Positions 1 through 9,148 of a stretch of DNA of 42,735 nucleotides are shown here, piece after piece. The translations under genes were made by a program, and so were the position numbers. Location of the stretch: positions 1 to 42,735 of the forward strand of contig JAISGY010000041.1 of the NCBI GenBank assembly GCA_031262835.1, read 5' to 3'. This DNA comes from Ruminococcus sp. GTDB lineage: Bacteria > Bacillota > Clostridia > Oscillospirales > Ruminococcaceae. The notes under the pieces were generated by a model, which was not told where the DNA came from, made no database searches, and saw only the letters and a program-made list of their open reading frames with translations. Each line of letters opens with the position of its first letter. Position 1 is the stretch's first letter.

Positions 1-4
1 GGGT

Positions 5-44
5 TTGGGGGGAGGGGGGCGGGTCACCGCTCCCCTCCCCCCAA
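5..44 (-). terminator. GC-rich hairpin after topA
   Basis: A nearly perfect inverted repeat lies just past the topA stop. The arms are 5-22 and 27-44, about 18 bp with one mismatch and a 4-nt loop, made mostly of G runs on one strand. It sits where a terminator is expected, but no U-run is visible before the window edge. It could act as a terminator, an RNA 3' end stabiliser or a G-quadruplex-prone block. Confidence 0.5.
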
Positions 45-51
45 CGTACTC

Positions 52-2121
52 CTAAAGTTTCTTATAACTATCCGTATAATCGCACTTCACGCAATATACC
101 TTGCTGCCTTTGCGGAAGAGGGTTGTGCCGTCGTTGCACTTGGGGCATTTGTCGGAGATGGGCTGGTCCCACGTCATGAAGTCGCACTGCGGGTTCATCT
201 CGCAGCCGTAGTATTTCTTCCCCTTTTGGGATTTTTTCGCCAATATGCGCGCGCCGCATTTGGGGCAGATACCGCCTGTGTCAACCGCTATCCGCTTAGT
301 ATTGGTACATTCGGGGAAGCCGGAGCAAGCAAGGAATTTGCCGAAACGCCCGATTTTTATAACCATCGGTTTTCCGCAGACTTCGCAGACCTCGTTCGTT
401 TCCTCCGAAGGCACGCGCATCCGCTTGCCCTCCATCGCCGTTTCCGCCTCTTGAAGCTCGGACTCGAAACCGTTGTAAAAATCCCTCAGGGTGTCCTGCC
501 AGTTTTTCTTCCCCTCTTCGATTTCGTCAAGCTCCTCCTCCATTCCGGCGGTGAAGCGGGTGTCAACGATGTTCTTGAAGTGGTCCTTCATGAGCTCGGT
601 CGTTACTTCGCCGAGGGGTGTGGGCTTTAGTGCCTTGCCCTCGCGTTCGACGTAGTAGCGGTTGATGATAGTGCTAATCGTCGGCGCGTAGGTTGAGGGG
701 CGTCCAATACCGTTTTCTTCCATCGCCTTGATGAGGGAAGCTTCGGTGTAGCGCGGGGGCGGGGAGGTGAAGTGCTGCTTTTTTTCGAGGGACTTGATTT
801 TAAGCTTGTCGCCCTCGTGAAGCTCCGGGAGGGATTTCGACTCGTCCTCGTCCTTGGACTCTTGGTACAGTACCGTGTAGCCTGCAAAACGCACCGTGAA
901 GCCGGTTGCGCGGAAACTTACGCCGTTCGCGTTAATGTCGGCGGAAACCATGTCGAGGGTGCAGGACGTCATTTGACTTGCAATAAAACGCTCCCAGATA
1001 AGCTTGTAGAGCTTATATTGGTCGGAATTAAGACTGCTCTTAACACTCTCGGGGGTTATCGACGGAATTGAAGGTCGGATTGCTTCGTGGGCGTCTTGGG
1101 CAGCCTTTTTCGACTTATACTCGTTGTATTTTTCGGGAACATATTCTTTCCCGTATATTTTCTTAATCGTCTCCGCCGCCGTTGCCTTTGCCTCGTCTGC
1201 AATGCGGAGGGAGTCGGTACGCATATAGGTAATTAAACCCAGCGTCCCGAGCACGTCAACGTCAACGCCCTCGTAGAGCGTCTGCGCGGCTTTCATGGTG
1301 CGAGAAGCGGCGAAACCGAGTTTCTTCGAGGCTTCCTGTTGAAGGGTCGAAGTGGTGAAAGGAGGGGCGGGGGACTTTTTGCGGACGGACTTCTTGATGG
1401 TTTTAACCGTAAAATCCGCGCCGTCGGTGCGCTTCATAATGTCGTCTGCCTGTTTTTGGTTTTTAAGCTCCTTTTTCTTGCCCTCAACCCCGTAGTAACT
1501 GATTTCAAACTGCTTGCGGGAGGGGGGTGCAAGTGCAATTCCGTCGATTGACCAATACTCTTCAGGCGAAAATGCCTTAATTTCATTCTCTCTGTCAACA
1601 ATTAACGATACCGCAACGGATTGAACGCGCCCTGCCGAGAGTCCGCGCTTAACCTTCCGCCACAAAAACGGCGAGAGGTTGTAGCCGACAATCCTGTCAA
1701 GAAGCCTTCGCGCCTGTTGGGCATTGACAAGCTCCATGTCAATCTTGCGCTTCCCCTTCATGCCCGCGTCGATTCCGCTCTTTGTTATCTCGTTGAAGGT
1801 CACGCGGTTTTTTTCGGAAAGCGATAACCCCAAAATCTGGGCAAGATGCCAAGAAATAGCCTCCCCCTCGCGGTCCGGGTCGGTCGCAAGGTAGACGTAA
1901 TCAGCCTTCTTCGCCGCCGTCTTGAGCTTCTTTATAATGTCCTCTTTCCCCTTCATTTCGGTGTAAGAAGGGGTAAAACCGTTCTCAAAGTCTATCCCCA
2001 TCTTCGACTTGAGAAGGTCGCGGACGTGCCCCATTGACGCAATTACATCGTAGTCCTTGCCAAGATATTTCCCGATTGTCTTCGCCTTTGCGGGGGACTC
2101 AACTATAACAAGATTTGACAT
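52..2121 (-). CDS. topA: DNA topoisomerase I (type IA)
   Basis: Relaxes negatively supercoiled DNA by passing one strand through a transient single-strand break. The 689-aa product starts with the TOPRIM fold (VIVESPAKAKTI, residues 6-17, and the acidic DPDREGEA at 81-88). It carries the catalytic tyrosine in GLITYMRTDS (Tyr299). The C-terminal third holds three four-cysteine zinc ribbons (CEVCGKP...CSGFPEC, CPKCGAR...CEMNPQC and CPKCNDG...CVKC). Length and domain order are normal for a Firmicutes TopA. The start lies 4 nt from the end of the upstream methyltransferase gene, so the two are probably co-transcribed. Identification is firm. Confidence 0.98.
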   Translation of the reverse strand: MSNLVIVESPAKAKTIGKYLGKDYDVIASMGHVRDLLKSKMGIDFENGFTPSYTEMKGKEDIIKKLKTAAKKADYVYLATDPDREGEAISWHLAQILGLSLSEKNRVTFNEITKSGIDAGMKGKRKIDMELVNAQQARRLLDRIVGYNLSPFLWRKVKRGLSAGRVQSVAVSLIVDRENEIKAFSPEEYWSIDGIALAPPSRKQFEISYYGVEGKKKELKNQKQADDIMKRTDGADFTVKTIKKSVRKKSPAPPFTTSTLQQEASKKLGFAASRTMKAAQTLYEGVDVDVLGTLGLITYMRTDSLRIADEAKATAAETIKKIYGKEYVPEKYNEYKSKKAAQDAHEAIRPSIPSITPESVKSSLNSDQYKLYKLIWERFIASQMTSCTLDMVSADINANGVSFRATGFTVRFAGYTVLYQESKDEDESKSLPELHEGDKLKIKSLEKKQHFTSPPPRYTEASLIKAMEENGIGRPSTYAPTISTIINRYYVEREGKALKPTPLGEVTTELMKDHFKNIVDTRFTAGMEEELDEIEEGKKNWQDTLRDFYNGFESELQEAETAMEGKRMRVPSEETNEVCEVCGKPMVIKIGRFGKFLACSGFPECTNTKRIAVDTGGICPKCGARILAKKSQKGKKYYGCEMNPQCDFMTWDQPISDKCPKCNDGTTLFRKGSKVYCVKCDYTDSYKKL

Positions 2122-2125
2122 TTTT

Positions 2126-2848
2126 CTACGCTTCCCTCCGGAGTTCCCAGATTAAGATTGCCGCCGCCGCCGCCGCATTTAAGGATTCGGCGTTGCCGGG
2201 CATATTTATAGTAATACGCATATCCGAAATCTCTAAAATTTCTTCGGGTATGCCGTTAGCTTCGTTGCCAATTATTATCGCGCTTTTTTTGTCAAAATCA
2301 ACGCTGCGAACGTCAGCCGCATTAGTCGTTACCGCCGCATACAGCGTGTAACCTTCCAAAACTTCCTGCGGTGACTTTACGTTAACAACATTGACGTGAA
2401 AGAGACTTCCCATCGCAGCCCTTGTGCATTTGGGCGAAAAGATGTCGGCGGTGTTTACGGCTATTATGTCAACTATTCCCATTGCATCGGCTGTTCGGAT
2501 TATTGTACCGATGTTGCCGGGATCTTGTAAGCCGGCTAAGACGATTATTTTGTCCGAAGACGGCGGTTTCGGGGGCGGTTTATTGCATATTGCGAATATA
2601 CCTTGAGTAGATTTTGTCTCGCTTATACGCTCTGCAATTGCTTCTGTAATAATATAGGGGCTGTCGAAACGCTCCGCAAATTTGTCGGTACAAAAAACCA
2701 TCTCGGGTGCAATACCGCTTTTTACTGCGTCAAGCACAAGCCGCTCGCCCTCAAGAACGAATTTGCCCAGTTCATCCCTGTATTTTTTATGCTTTGCAAG
2801 TTTAATATATTCTTTTATTTTTAGGTTATCCGCTGATAAGATATTCAT
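2126..2848 (-). CDS. TrmH/SpoU-family RNA 2'-O-methyltransferase
   Basis: A 240-aa SAM-dependent ribose 2'-O-methyltransferase of the knotted SPOUT fold, acting on rRNA or tRNA. The N-terminal ~90 residues form the SpoU substrate-binding domain (KFVLEGERLVLDAV). The catalytic domain has all three family motifs: LAGLQDPGNIGTIIRTADA with the invariant N and R, IIGNEANGIP, and the C-terminal NMPGNAESLNAAAAAAI that forms the SAM-binding knot. It resembles the YsgA/RlmB group, but the exact target nucleotide cannot be read from sequence. It follows the rplT terminator and precedes topA by 4 nt. The ribosome site before the ATG is weak. Confidence 0.92.
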   Translation of the reverse strand: MNILSADNLKIKEYIKLAKHKKYRDELGKFVLEGERLVLDAVKSGIAPEMVFCTDKFAERFDSPYIITEAIAERISETKSTQGIFAICNKPPPKPPSSDKIIVLAGLQDPGNIGTIIRTADAMGIVDIIAVNTADIFSPKCTRAAMGSLFHVNVVNVKSPQEVLEGYTLYAAVTTNAADVRSVDFDKKSAIIIGNEANGIPEEILEISDMRITINMPGNAESLNAAAAAAILIWELRREA

Positions 2849-2863
2849 ATGTAATATTTTCTC

Positions 2864-2895
2864 AAAAAGAGTTAGCGAACCGCGTCCGCTAACCC
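2864..2895 (-). terminator. Intrinsic terminator after rplT
   Basis: On the minus strand a 7-bp stem (GTTAGCG/CGCTAAC, + coordinates 2871-2877 and 2887-2893) is followed by a run of five U (2864-2868). It ends the infC-rpmI-rplT operon just downstream of the rplT stop. Confidence 0.8.
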
Positions 2896-2912
2896 TTTTT
2901 TTAAGTTATCTT

Positions 2913-3266
2913 CTAAAGTGCGGCTTTCGCGGTTTCGGTAAGTTTTGTAAAACCCGCTGCATCGTTAATAGCAATCTCGGAAAGCATTTTGCGGTTGAGA
3001 GTAACGCCCGCTTTTTTAAGCCCGTTGATGAATGTCGAGTAGTTCATGCCGTTGAGTTTGCAAGCCGCAGAGATACGGGTAATCCAAAGGCTTCTGAAAT
3101 CTCTTTTCTTGAGTCTGCGGGAGATATAGGCGTACTGCCCGGACTTCATAACGGCTTCTTTAGCCATTTTGAAGTGCTTACTTTTCGCGCCCCAATAACC
3201 CTTCGCGAGTTTTAATGTTTTATTCCTTCTCTTGCGCGTAGCCAGCGCACCTTTTACACGTGCCAT
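2913..3266 (-). CDS. rplT: 50S ribosomal protein L20
   Basis: A 117-aa primary-binding protein of the 50S subunit, essential for early assembly on 23S rRNA. The N-terminus ([20 protein letters not shown]) and the [20 protein letters not shown] segment are diagnostic for bL20. In Firmicutes L20 also represses its own infC-rpmI-rplT operon by binding the leader mRNA, and a matching attenuator-like leader lies upstream of infC here. It is the last gene of the operon, 25 nt after rpmI, and is followed directly by a terminator. Confidence 0.98.
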   Translation of the reverse strand: MARVKGALATRKRRNKTLKLAKGYWGAKSKHFKMAKEAVMKSGQYAYISRRLKKRDFRSLWITRISAACKLNGMNYSTFINGLKKAGVTLNRKMLSEIAINDAAGFTKLTETAKAAL

Positions 3267-3291
3267 CTATATTTTCCTCGGTTTCTTATTC

Positions 3292-3489
3292 TTATTTGTA
3301 GGGTATTAAGATTTTCATTGTTGCAGCATTTGCGGGGGATAACATACCGGCGTTGCGGGCTATGCGCTTGGACTTGTGAGTTTTGGAGATACGGCGATGA
3401 AGTTTGTTCGCGTGCTGGAATTTAACTTTACCTTTTCCGGTGATGGAGAAACGCTTCTTTGCACCGGAATGTGACTTTTGCTTGATCAT
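3292..3489 (-). CDS. rpmI: 50S ribosomal protein L35
   Basis: A 65-aa basic protein with the bL35 pattern (KSHSGAKKRFSITGKGKVK, then RRISKTHKSKRIARN). It lies between infC and rplT in the canonical order with 37 nt to infC, so it is co-transcribed and subject to the same leader control. Length is typical for the family. Confidence 0.97.
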   Translation of the reverse strand: MIKQKSHSGAKKRFSITGKGKVKFQHANKLHRRISKTHKSKRIARNAGMLSPANAATMKILIPYK

Positions 3490-3526
3490 TTTTTATTAAC
3501 TCCATTCTTAATGAGGATAACCTCAT

Positions 3527-4084
3527 TTATGTTTCTGATTTTGCCGCCCCTGCCTTGTCTGCACCGGCGGCTGCCTTTTTCGGCGTAAGCAGTATCATCA
3601 TCTGTCTGCCTTCCATGACGGGTTTACCCTCGTGTGAACCGAATTCTGCGCAGGCTTCGCGGAACTTAATGAGAAGCTCTTCGCCGAGATGGGGGTGAGC
3701 GATTGCGCGCTTCCTGAAACGCACCTGAACCTTAACCTTGTCGCCGTTTTTAAGGAAACTGCAAGCGTGGGAGACTTTTGTGTTGAAGTCGTTGGTGTCT
3801 ATTGTTGAGAACATTCTGATTTCTTTTGTCTCAACGATTTTCTGGTTTTTCTTGGCTTCTTTGTCACGTTTGTTCTTTTCAAAGACAAATTTTCCGTAGT
3901 CCATTATTTTACAGACCGGAGGAACAGCCCCGGGACTGATCATGACTAAATCGAGTTCTTTTTCGTCCGCCATATTTTGGGCATCTCTTCCGGAGACGAT
4001 ACCGAGCTGTGCGCCGTCGGAACCGATAAGGCGGACTTCGCGTTCGCGGATTTGGTTGTTAATCGGTAATTCTTGTTTTGCTAT
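3527..4084 (-). CDS. infC: Translation initiation factor IF-3 (probable ATA start)
   Basis: Binds the 30S subunit, blocks premature joining of 50S and checks start-codon pairing. The first in-frame ATG (3973) would give only 148 aa and remove the first strand of the N-domain. Reading on in frame for 37 codons restores the family N-terminus (INNQIREREVRLIGSDG). An optimal AGGAGGGG site at about 4092-4099 then sits 6 nt before an ATA triplet at 4082-4084. No ATG, GTG or TTG fits that site. A non-canonical start is a known feature of infC: E. coli uses AUU, and IF-3 represses its own synthesis by discriminating against it. The full protein is 185 aa, a normal length. Confidence 0.9.
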   Translation of the reverse strand: MAKQELPINNQIREREVRLIGSDGAQLGIVSGRDAQNMADEKELDLVMISPGAVPPVCKIMDYGKFVFEKNKRDKEAKKNQKIVETKEIRMFSTIDTNDFNTKVSHACSFLKNGDKVKVQVRFRKRAIAHPHLGEELLIKFREACAEFGSHEGKPVMEGRQMMILLTPKKAAAGADKAGAAKSET

Positions 4085-4216
4085 AGAAAACCCCTCCTGT
4101 AAAAACTAAAGGACGTTTAAAACGCCCCAAAAATCCGCAATAAAAAACGGAAAGTAACTATTGACCTACAAACCAAAGTCAGCAGGTGAGAACAGGGCGT
4201 TCTGCTTTATTGTACT
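4085..4216 (-). promoter_or_regulatory. infC leader, L20-type attenuator
   Basis: The ~130-nt leader ends in a terminator-like hairpin (GGGCGTT/AACGTCC, 4111-4127) followed by a U-rich tract (4101-4110), just before the infC ribosome site. The 5' arm of that hairpin is complementary to AACGCCC (4195-4201) near the start of the leader. The leader can therefore form a mutually exclusive antiterminator, and AACGCCC also lies inside a small AGAAC...GTTCT hairpin. This matches the transcription attenuation by L20 known for the B. subtilis infC operon. Binding of L20 here is inferred from position and architecture. Confidence 0.7.
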
Positions 4217-4221
4217 ATGTT

Positions 4222-4250
4222 ATTCTAACATTATCTATCTGTTTTGTCAA
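4222..4250 (-). promoter_or_regulatory. Promoter of infC-rpmI-rplT
   Basis: On the minus strand: TTGACA (4245-4250), 17-nt spacer, TAGAAT (4222-4227). A housekeeping sigma-A type promoter with one mismatch to consensus. The predicted start, about 4215, begins the leader. Confidence 0.85.
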
Positions 4251-4276
4251 GGGTTATTGTTAAATTTACAAATTGT

Positions 4277-5452
4277 TCATACTTCCGCGTTGTAATCAAC
4301 GTAAGGCACGTCAAATCCGAAAAGCTCTAAGAAGTCGTGCTTATAGCCGGAAATATCGGCAAGTTCTTTCGCGTTGTCGGAGTTAATCATCTCCCAGATT
4401 GCGGCAACTTCGGCTTGAACGTCGGGGGACATTTCGTAATCGTCCATGCGGATTAAGCCGTTTTCGTCGGTCGCTATTTCAGTGTCAGTGTTAAAGAGCT
4501 TGTCGGCAAAAAGGCGGTACATCTGTTCTATTGTGCCTTCGTGACAGCCCTTTTCTTTCATCACCTTAAAGAGCACGGAAATATAGAGCGGCACTATCGG
4601 AATCGCGCTCGAAGACTGTGTCACAAGGGCTTTGTTAACCGCTACGAACGCGGATACACCGTCATTTTCCGCCTCAATTTTCTTCGCCGTCTCAACAAGG
4701 TTTTCCTTCGCCTTGCCTATCGTTCCGTCTTTGTAGAGCGGGTGGGTCAGTTCGGGTCCGATGTAGGAATAGGCGATTGTAACCGCCTTCGGGTCTAAAA
4801 CTCCCGCGTCGGAAAGGGCGGAAATCCAGTCTTCCCAATCCTCGCCGCCCATGACTTTGACGGTGGCGGCAATCTCTTCGTCTGTCGCGGGGGTTACTGT
4901 TACCTTCGTTATCTCGCCCGTTTGTAAATTAATGGTTTTGTTTGTGTAGTCGTCTCCGATTGTTTTTAATACGGACGAAACGACGGTATCGCTTTCGCCG
5001 TCTTCACTGTCGTAAAGGGAGCGTCGGGGCGCGGCAAGGCTGTAAACAACCATGTCGCAAACTTCCCAGTCCTTTTTTATGACATCAATTACCATGTCCT
5101 TAATGTCGGGCGAGAAAGCGTCGCCGTTAACCGTCTTCGCGTAAAGCCCCGCGTCCTTCGCACATTCCTCGAAAGCCTCGGTGTTGTACCAACCGGCAGT
5201 ACCCGTCCGACTCCCCTGCGGGGGCTTATCGTACATGACACCGAGGGTGTCGGCTTTTCCGCCGAAGGCAAGGGCAATCCTTGAAGCAAGCCCATACCCC
5301 ATCGAAGAGCCGATAACAAGAACCTTTTTCGGGCAGTCCTCAATGGGCTTCTGCGCCTTAACGTAGTCAATTTGCTTTTTCACAACCTCCGCGCAGCCTA
5401 CAGGGTGGGCGGTTGTGCAGATGAAACCTCTTATCTTTGGTTTAATTATCAT
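4277..5452 (-). CDS. fabV: Trans-2-enoyl-ACP/CoA reductase, FabV/Ter type
   Basis: Reduces the trans-2 double bond of enoyl-ACP or enoyl-CoA with NAD(P)H, either as the last step of the fatty acid elongation cycle (FabV) or in butyrate/hexanoate formation (Ter). The 391-aa product begins MIIKPKIRGFICTTAHP. It has the Rossmann motif KVLVIGSSMGYGLASR and the family signature GTAGWYNTEAF. The tyrosine/lysine catalytic region is seen in AYSYIGPEL...KDGTIGKAK. It lies 9 nt after gpmI at the end of the glycolytic run, so it is probably co-expressed with glycolysis. Substrate (ACP or CoA) cannot be decided from sequence. Confidence 0.95.
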   Translation of the reverse strand: MIIKPKIRGFICTTAHPVGCAEVVKKQIDYVKAQKPIEDCPKKVLVIGSSMGYGLASRIALAFGGKADTLGVMYDKPPQGSRTGTAGWYNTEAFEECAKDAGLYAKTVNGDAFSPDIKDMVIDVIKKDWEVCDMVVYSLAAPRRSLYDSEDGESDTVVSSVLKTIGDDYTNKTINLQTGEITKVTVTPATDEEIAATVKVMGGEDWEDWISALSDAGVLDPKAVTIAYSYIGPELTHPLYKDGTIGKAKENLVETAKKIEAENDGVSAFVAVNKALVTQSSSAIPIVPLYISVLFKVMKEKGCHEGTIEQMYRLFADKLFNTDTEIATDENGLIRMDDYEMSPDVQAEVAAIWEMINSDNAKELADISGYKHDFLELFGFDVPYVDYNAEV

Positions 5453-5461
5453 TATTTTTAC

Positions 5462-6982
5462 CTATTCAATAATGCTTTTCCCGGTCATTTCGGTTGGTTG
5501 CGGCAGTCCCAAAATCTTAAGCATCGTCGGTGCAATGTCCGCCAAGACGCCGCCGTCCCGAAGCTTTACACTCCCCTGCCCGAGAACTATAAACGGCACG
5601 GGGTTGGTCGTGTGGGCGGTGAAGGGGGAACCGTCCGGCTCATACATCTTGTCGGCGTTGCCGTGGTCGGCGGTAATAAGCACAGAGCCGCCTTTTGACA
5701 GAACCTTTTCCGCAACCCTCCCGACGCATTTGTCAACCGCCTCAACCGCCGCTTTCGCCGCGTCGAAAACCCCTGTATGCCCAACCATATCGCAGTTGGC
5801 GAAGTTTAGGATTATAACGTCTAAGTTGTCTTCGTCAATCGCAGCGGTGCAACGGTCGGTAACGTCAAATGCTGACATCTCGGGCTTAAGGTCGTACGTC
5901 GCAACCTTCGGGGAGTTGACAAGGATTCGTTCCTCACCCGGGTATTGCTTCTCAACACCGCCGTTGAAGAAGAATGTAACGTGTGCGTATTTTTCTGTCT
6001 CCGCAATGCGAAGTTGAGTTAAACCCTTCTCAGAGATGTATTCGCCGAAGGTGTTTGTGAGTGCTTCCGGCTTAAACGCAACCTCAACGTTCGGCATAGA
6101 AGCGTCATATTGGGTCATGCAGACGTAATTAACCTTTAGAAGTTTTCGCTCGAAGCCCTTAAAATCCGGGTCAACAAAGACGCGTGTTATTTCCCTCGCC
6201 CTGTCGGGACGGAAATTGTAGAAGATTATACTGTCGCCGGATTCAATCGGCTTTGCCCCGTCTATTACAACAGGCACAACAAATTCGTCCGTCTTCCCGT
6301 TTTGGTAGCTCTCCGCCATTGCTGTAACACCGTCGGGAGCGTGATTGCCAACCCCCTGTGTCAGTGCATCATATGCCTTCTTAACCCTGTCCCAGTTGGT
6401 ATCGCGGTCCATTGCGTAGTAACGCCCGGAGATTACGCCGATTTTTCCTACGCCTATATCACGAAGTTTATCGGTTAACTCAGCGACAAATTCCTTCCCC
6501 GACTCGGGCGGAACGTCCCTTCCGTCCATGAAGCAGTGCACGAAAACGTCGTCGGGAGCGAAGCCTTTTTTCTTCGCAAGTTCAAGGAGTGCGTAAAGGT
6601 GGGTGTTGTGGCTGTGGACGCCGCCGTCGGAGAGAAGCCCGTAGAGGTGAAGCCGCTTCCCCGCCGCTTTCGCCGCGTCCATCGCTTCATTTATCACAGG
6701 ATTCGTAAAAAAGTCACCGTCGCGGATTGATTTTGTTATTCTTGTAAGTTCTTGGTAAACGATTCTGCCCGCGCCCATGTTGGTGTGCCCGACCTCACTG
6801 TTGCCCATCTGCCCGTCCGGCAATCCCACGTCCATACCCGACGCGCCGAGCTGTGTATGCGGATTATTGTTCCAATAGTTACAGAGGTTCGGCGTTGTCG
6901 CCGCCATGATAGCGTTGCCGAAACTGTCGGGGTTTATCCCGAATCCGTCCATTATTATAAGTGCCAGTGGTTTCTTAGACAT
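5462..6982 (-). CDS. gpmI: Phosphoglycerate mutase, cofactor-independent
   Basis: Interconverts 3- and 2-phosphoglycerate through a phosphoserine intermediate using two Mn2+ ions. The 506-aa protein is an alkaline-phosphatase-superfamily enzyme. The first metal site (LIIMDGFG) is near the N-terminus, the phosphorylated serine lies in [16 protein letters not shown], and the other metal ligands are in VHCFMDGRD and [11 protein letters not shown]. Length is normal. It sits 3 nt after tpiA and 9 nt before fabV in the pgk-tpiA-gpmI-fabV run. Confidence 0.97.
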   Translation of the reverse strand: MSKKPLALIIMDGFGINPDSFGNAIMAATTPNLCNYWNNNPHTQLGASGMDVGLPDGQMGNSEVGHTNMGAGRIVYQELTRITKSIRDGDFFTNPVINEAMDAAKAAGKRLHLYGLLSDGGVHSHNTHLYALLELAKKKGFAPDDVFVHCFMDGRDVPPESGKEFVAELTDKLRDIGVGKIGVISGRYYAMDRDTNWDRVKKAYDALTQGVGNHAPDGVTAMAESYQNGKTDEFVVPVVIDGAKPIESGDSIIFYNFRPDRAREITRVFVDPDFKGFERKLLKVNYVCMTQYDASMPNVEVAFKPEALTNTFGEYISEKGLTQLRIAETEKYAHVTFFFNGGVEKQYPGEERILVNSPKVATYDLKPEMSAFDVTDRCTAAIDEDNLDVIILNFANCDMVGHTGVFDAAKAAVEAVDKCVGRVAEKVLSKGGSVLITADHGNADKMYEPDGSPFTAHTTNPVPFIVLGQGSVKLRDGGVLADIAPTMLKILGLPQPTEMTGKSIIE

Positions 6983-6985
6983 ATT

Positions 6986-7756
6986 TTACCCCTTTGTAGC
7001 TGCGTCGAGTAACGCTGCAAAATCAGCTGCCTTGAGCGACGCGCCGCCGATTAGTCCGCCGTCAATATTCTCTTTCGCAAGAAGCCCCGCGGCGTTCTTC
7101 GGGTTCATTGACCCGCCGTATTGAATAACAACCGCGTCAGCTACAGTCTTGCCGTACTTTTCCGCTAAAACCGTACGGATAAAGGCACAAACTTCCTCCG
7201 CCTGTTCGTCTGTTGCAACCTTCCCGGTACCTATTGCCCAAACCGGCTCATACGCGATTATGACGTTTTTCATCTGCTCTGCGGTAATGTCGGTGAGGTC
7301 TGCAATCGTTTGAAGCTTAACAACCGTTTCGGTGATGCCGTCTTCGCGCTCCGAAAGCATTTCGCCCACGCAGAGGATTACTTTTAAACCGGCTTCAAGG
7401 GCGGCTTTGGTGCGGCGGTTTACGGTGAGGTCGGTTTCCGCGAAGTATTGGCGGCGTTCGGAGTGCCCTATTATAACGTACTCCACGCCGGTTGTTTTAA
7501 GCATTTCTGCCGAAATTTCGCCTGTGAATGCGCCGGACTTTTTAAAGTGGCAATTTTGCGCGCCGACTTTGATATTTGTACCGGCGGTGAGTTTAACCGC
7601 AACGCCCAAATCCGTGTAAGGCACACAGATGACGGTTTCGCAAGCAGCGTCCTTTGCAACCGGGATAAGTTCCCCGATAAGCGTCTCCGCCTCAGCCGCC
7701 GTCTTGTTCATCTTCCAGTTGCCCGCAATTACGGGCTTTCTTAAAGTTTTATTCAT
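6986..7756 (-). CDS. tpiA: Triosephosphate isomerase
   Basis: Interconverts dihydroxyacetone phosphate and glyceraldehyde 3-phosphate. The 256-aa TIM barrel has the N-terminal substrate lysine in AGNWKMNK, the catalytic histidine in IIGHSERRQYF and the catalytic base in AYEPVWAIGTGKVA. The phosphate-binding YGGSMNPKNA and GLIGGASL motifs are near the C-terminus. It lies 8 nt after pgk and 3 nt before gpmI, so it is part of one glycolytic transcript. Confidence 0.98.
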   Translation of the reverse strand: MNKTLRKPVIAGNWKMNKTAAEAETLIGELIPVAKDAACETVICVPYTDLGVAVKLTAGTNIKVGAQNCHFKKSGAFTGEISAEMLKTTGVEYVIIGHSERRQYFAETDLTVNRRTKAALEAGLKVILCVGEMLSEREDGITETVVKLQTIADLTDITAEQMKNVIIAYEPVWAIGTGKVATDEQAEEVCAFIRTVLAEKYGKTVADAVVIQYGGSMNPKNAAGLLAKENIDGGLIGGASLKAADFAALLDAATKG

Positions 7757-7764
7757 AATTTAAC

Positions 7765-8979
7765 CTACTTCTTATCAGCAATAGCCGCAACGCCGGGTAA
7801 AACCTTGCCCTCTAAGTATTCGAGGGACGCGCCGCCGCCTGTGGAGATGTGGGACATTTTGTCCGCGAAGCCGAGCTGTACAACAGCCGCCGCAGAGTCG
7901 CCGCCGCCGATAATTGTTGTCGCGTCGGTATCGGCAAGAGCCTTCGCAACCGCGATTGTGCCCTGTGCTAAAACGGGGTTCTCGAAGACGCCCATAGGAC
8001 CGTTCCAAACGACGGTTTTTGCGGATTTAACTGCTTCCGCAAAAGCAGTGCGGGTTTTTTCGCCGATGTCAACGCCCATTTTATCGGCAGGAATTTTGTC
8101 CGCGTCAACTGTAGTAACTTCAATCGGCGCATCAATCGGGTCGGGGAAGGAAGCGGTTATAACTGTGTCGAGGGGGAGAAGGAGCTTTTTACCGAGGTTG
8201 TCGGCTTTCGCAAGCATCTCTTTGCAGTATTCAAGTTTTTCAAGGTCAACGAGGGAAGTACCGACTTCATTTCCTTGCGCCTTTAAGAAGGTATAAGCCA
8301 TGCCGCCGCCGATGATGAGGGTGTCGCATTTTTCGAGGAGGTTAGAAATTACCGCAAGTTTATCGGCAACCTTTGCGCCGCCGAGTATTGCAACGAAGGG
8401 GCGAACAGGGTTTTCAACCGCGTTGCCGAGGTATTCGATTTCCTTTTGCATAAGATAGCCCACAGCGGTTTCCTTGACAAATTCGGTCACGCCGACTGTC
8501 GAGCAGTGTGCTCTGTGGCTTGAACCGAACGCGTCCATAACGAAAACGTCTGCGATGGATGCGAGGTCTTTCGAGAAGCTTTCTATGTTCTTTGTTTCTT
8601 CTTTTCTAAAACGGGTGTTTTCAAGGAGGATAACGTCCCCGTCAGCCATTGCGGCAACGGCTGCTTTCGCATTTGCGCCGACAACTTCGTCGTCCTTTGC
8701 GAATTTAACTTCCTTACCGAGCAGTTCGGAAAGGCGAACCGCGCAGGGAGCGAGGGAGAATTTGTCTTCGGGACCGTTTTTGGGCTTACCGAGGTGTGAA
8801 CAGAGGATAACCTTACCGCCGTCTGCGATTAGCTTTTTAATTGTCGGGAGTGCGGCAACAATGCGGTTGTCGTTCGTAATTTTCCCGTCTTTTAAGGGAA
8901 CATTAAAGTCAACGCGAACGAGTACGCGCTTGCCCTTTACGTTTATGTCGTCTACCGATACTTTATTAAGACCTGCCAT
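7765..8979 (-). CDS. pgk: Phosphoglycerate kinase
   Basis: Transfers the phosphate of 1,3-bisphosphoglycerate to ADP. The 404-aa protein has the family N-terminal signature ([16 protein letters not shown]), the substrate-binding HLGKPK and SSHRAHCST loops, and a C-terminal nucleotide domain with [10 protein letters not shown] and GGGDSAAAV. The ATG follows an AGGAGAG site at optimal distance. It is the first gene of the pgk-tpiA-gpmI-fabV operon, with its own promoter at 9023-9051, divergent from the Panacea-domain gene. Confidence 0.98.
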   Translation of the reverse strand: MAGLNKVSVDDINVKGKRVLVRVDFNVPLKDGKITNDNRIVAALPTIKKLIADGGKVILCSHLGKPKNGPEDKFSLAPCAVRLSELLGKEVKFAKDDEVVGANAKAAVAAMADGDVILLENTRFRKEETKNIESFSKDLASIADVFVMDAFGSSHRAHCSTVGVTEFVKETAVGYLMQKEIEYLGNAVENPVRPFVAILGGAKVADKLAVISNLLEKCDTLIIGGGMAYTFLKAQGNEVGTSLVDLEKLEYCKEMLAKADNLGKKLLLPLDTVITASFPDPIDAPIEVTTVDADKIPADKMGVDIGEKTRTAFAEAVKSAKTVVWNGPMGVFENPVLAQGTIAVAKALADTDATTIIGGGDSAAAVVQLGFADKMSHISTGGGASLEYLEGKVLPGVAAIADKK

Positions 8980-9022
8980 AATATAACTCTCCTAAGTATA
9001 AAGATTTTAATCTAACATTTCT

Positions 9023-9051
9023 ATTCTACCATATTTCATATTAAATATCAA
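9023..9051 (-). promoter_or_regulatory. Promoter of pgk operon
   Basis: Minus strand TTGATA (9046-9051), 17-nt spacer, TAGAAT (9023-9028). The spacer contains ATATGAAATATGGT, which nearly repeats in the spacer of the divergent promoter at 9090. Confidence 0.75.
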
Positions 9052-9089
9052 GTTATTTTTGTAAATTTTTAATTAAAAGGATTGAGTAG

Positions 9090-9118
9090 TTGACATGATA
9101 TGAAATGTGGTGTATAAT
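9090..9118 (+). promoter_or_regulatory. Promoter of the Panacea/toxin-like pair
   Basis: A perfect consensus promoter: TTGACA (9090-9095), 17-nt spacer, TATAAT (9113-9118). The spacer holds ATATGAAATGTGGT, matching 13 of 14 positions in the pgk promoter spacer. It may be an operator, since toxin-antitoxin pairs are usually self-repressed. Confidence 0.8.
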
Positions 9119-9148
9119 ATGGGTAGATAGGTTTGAAGGGAGTATTAT

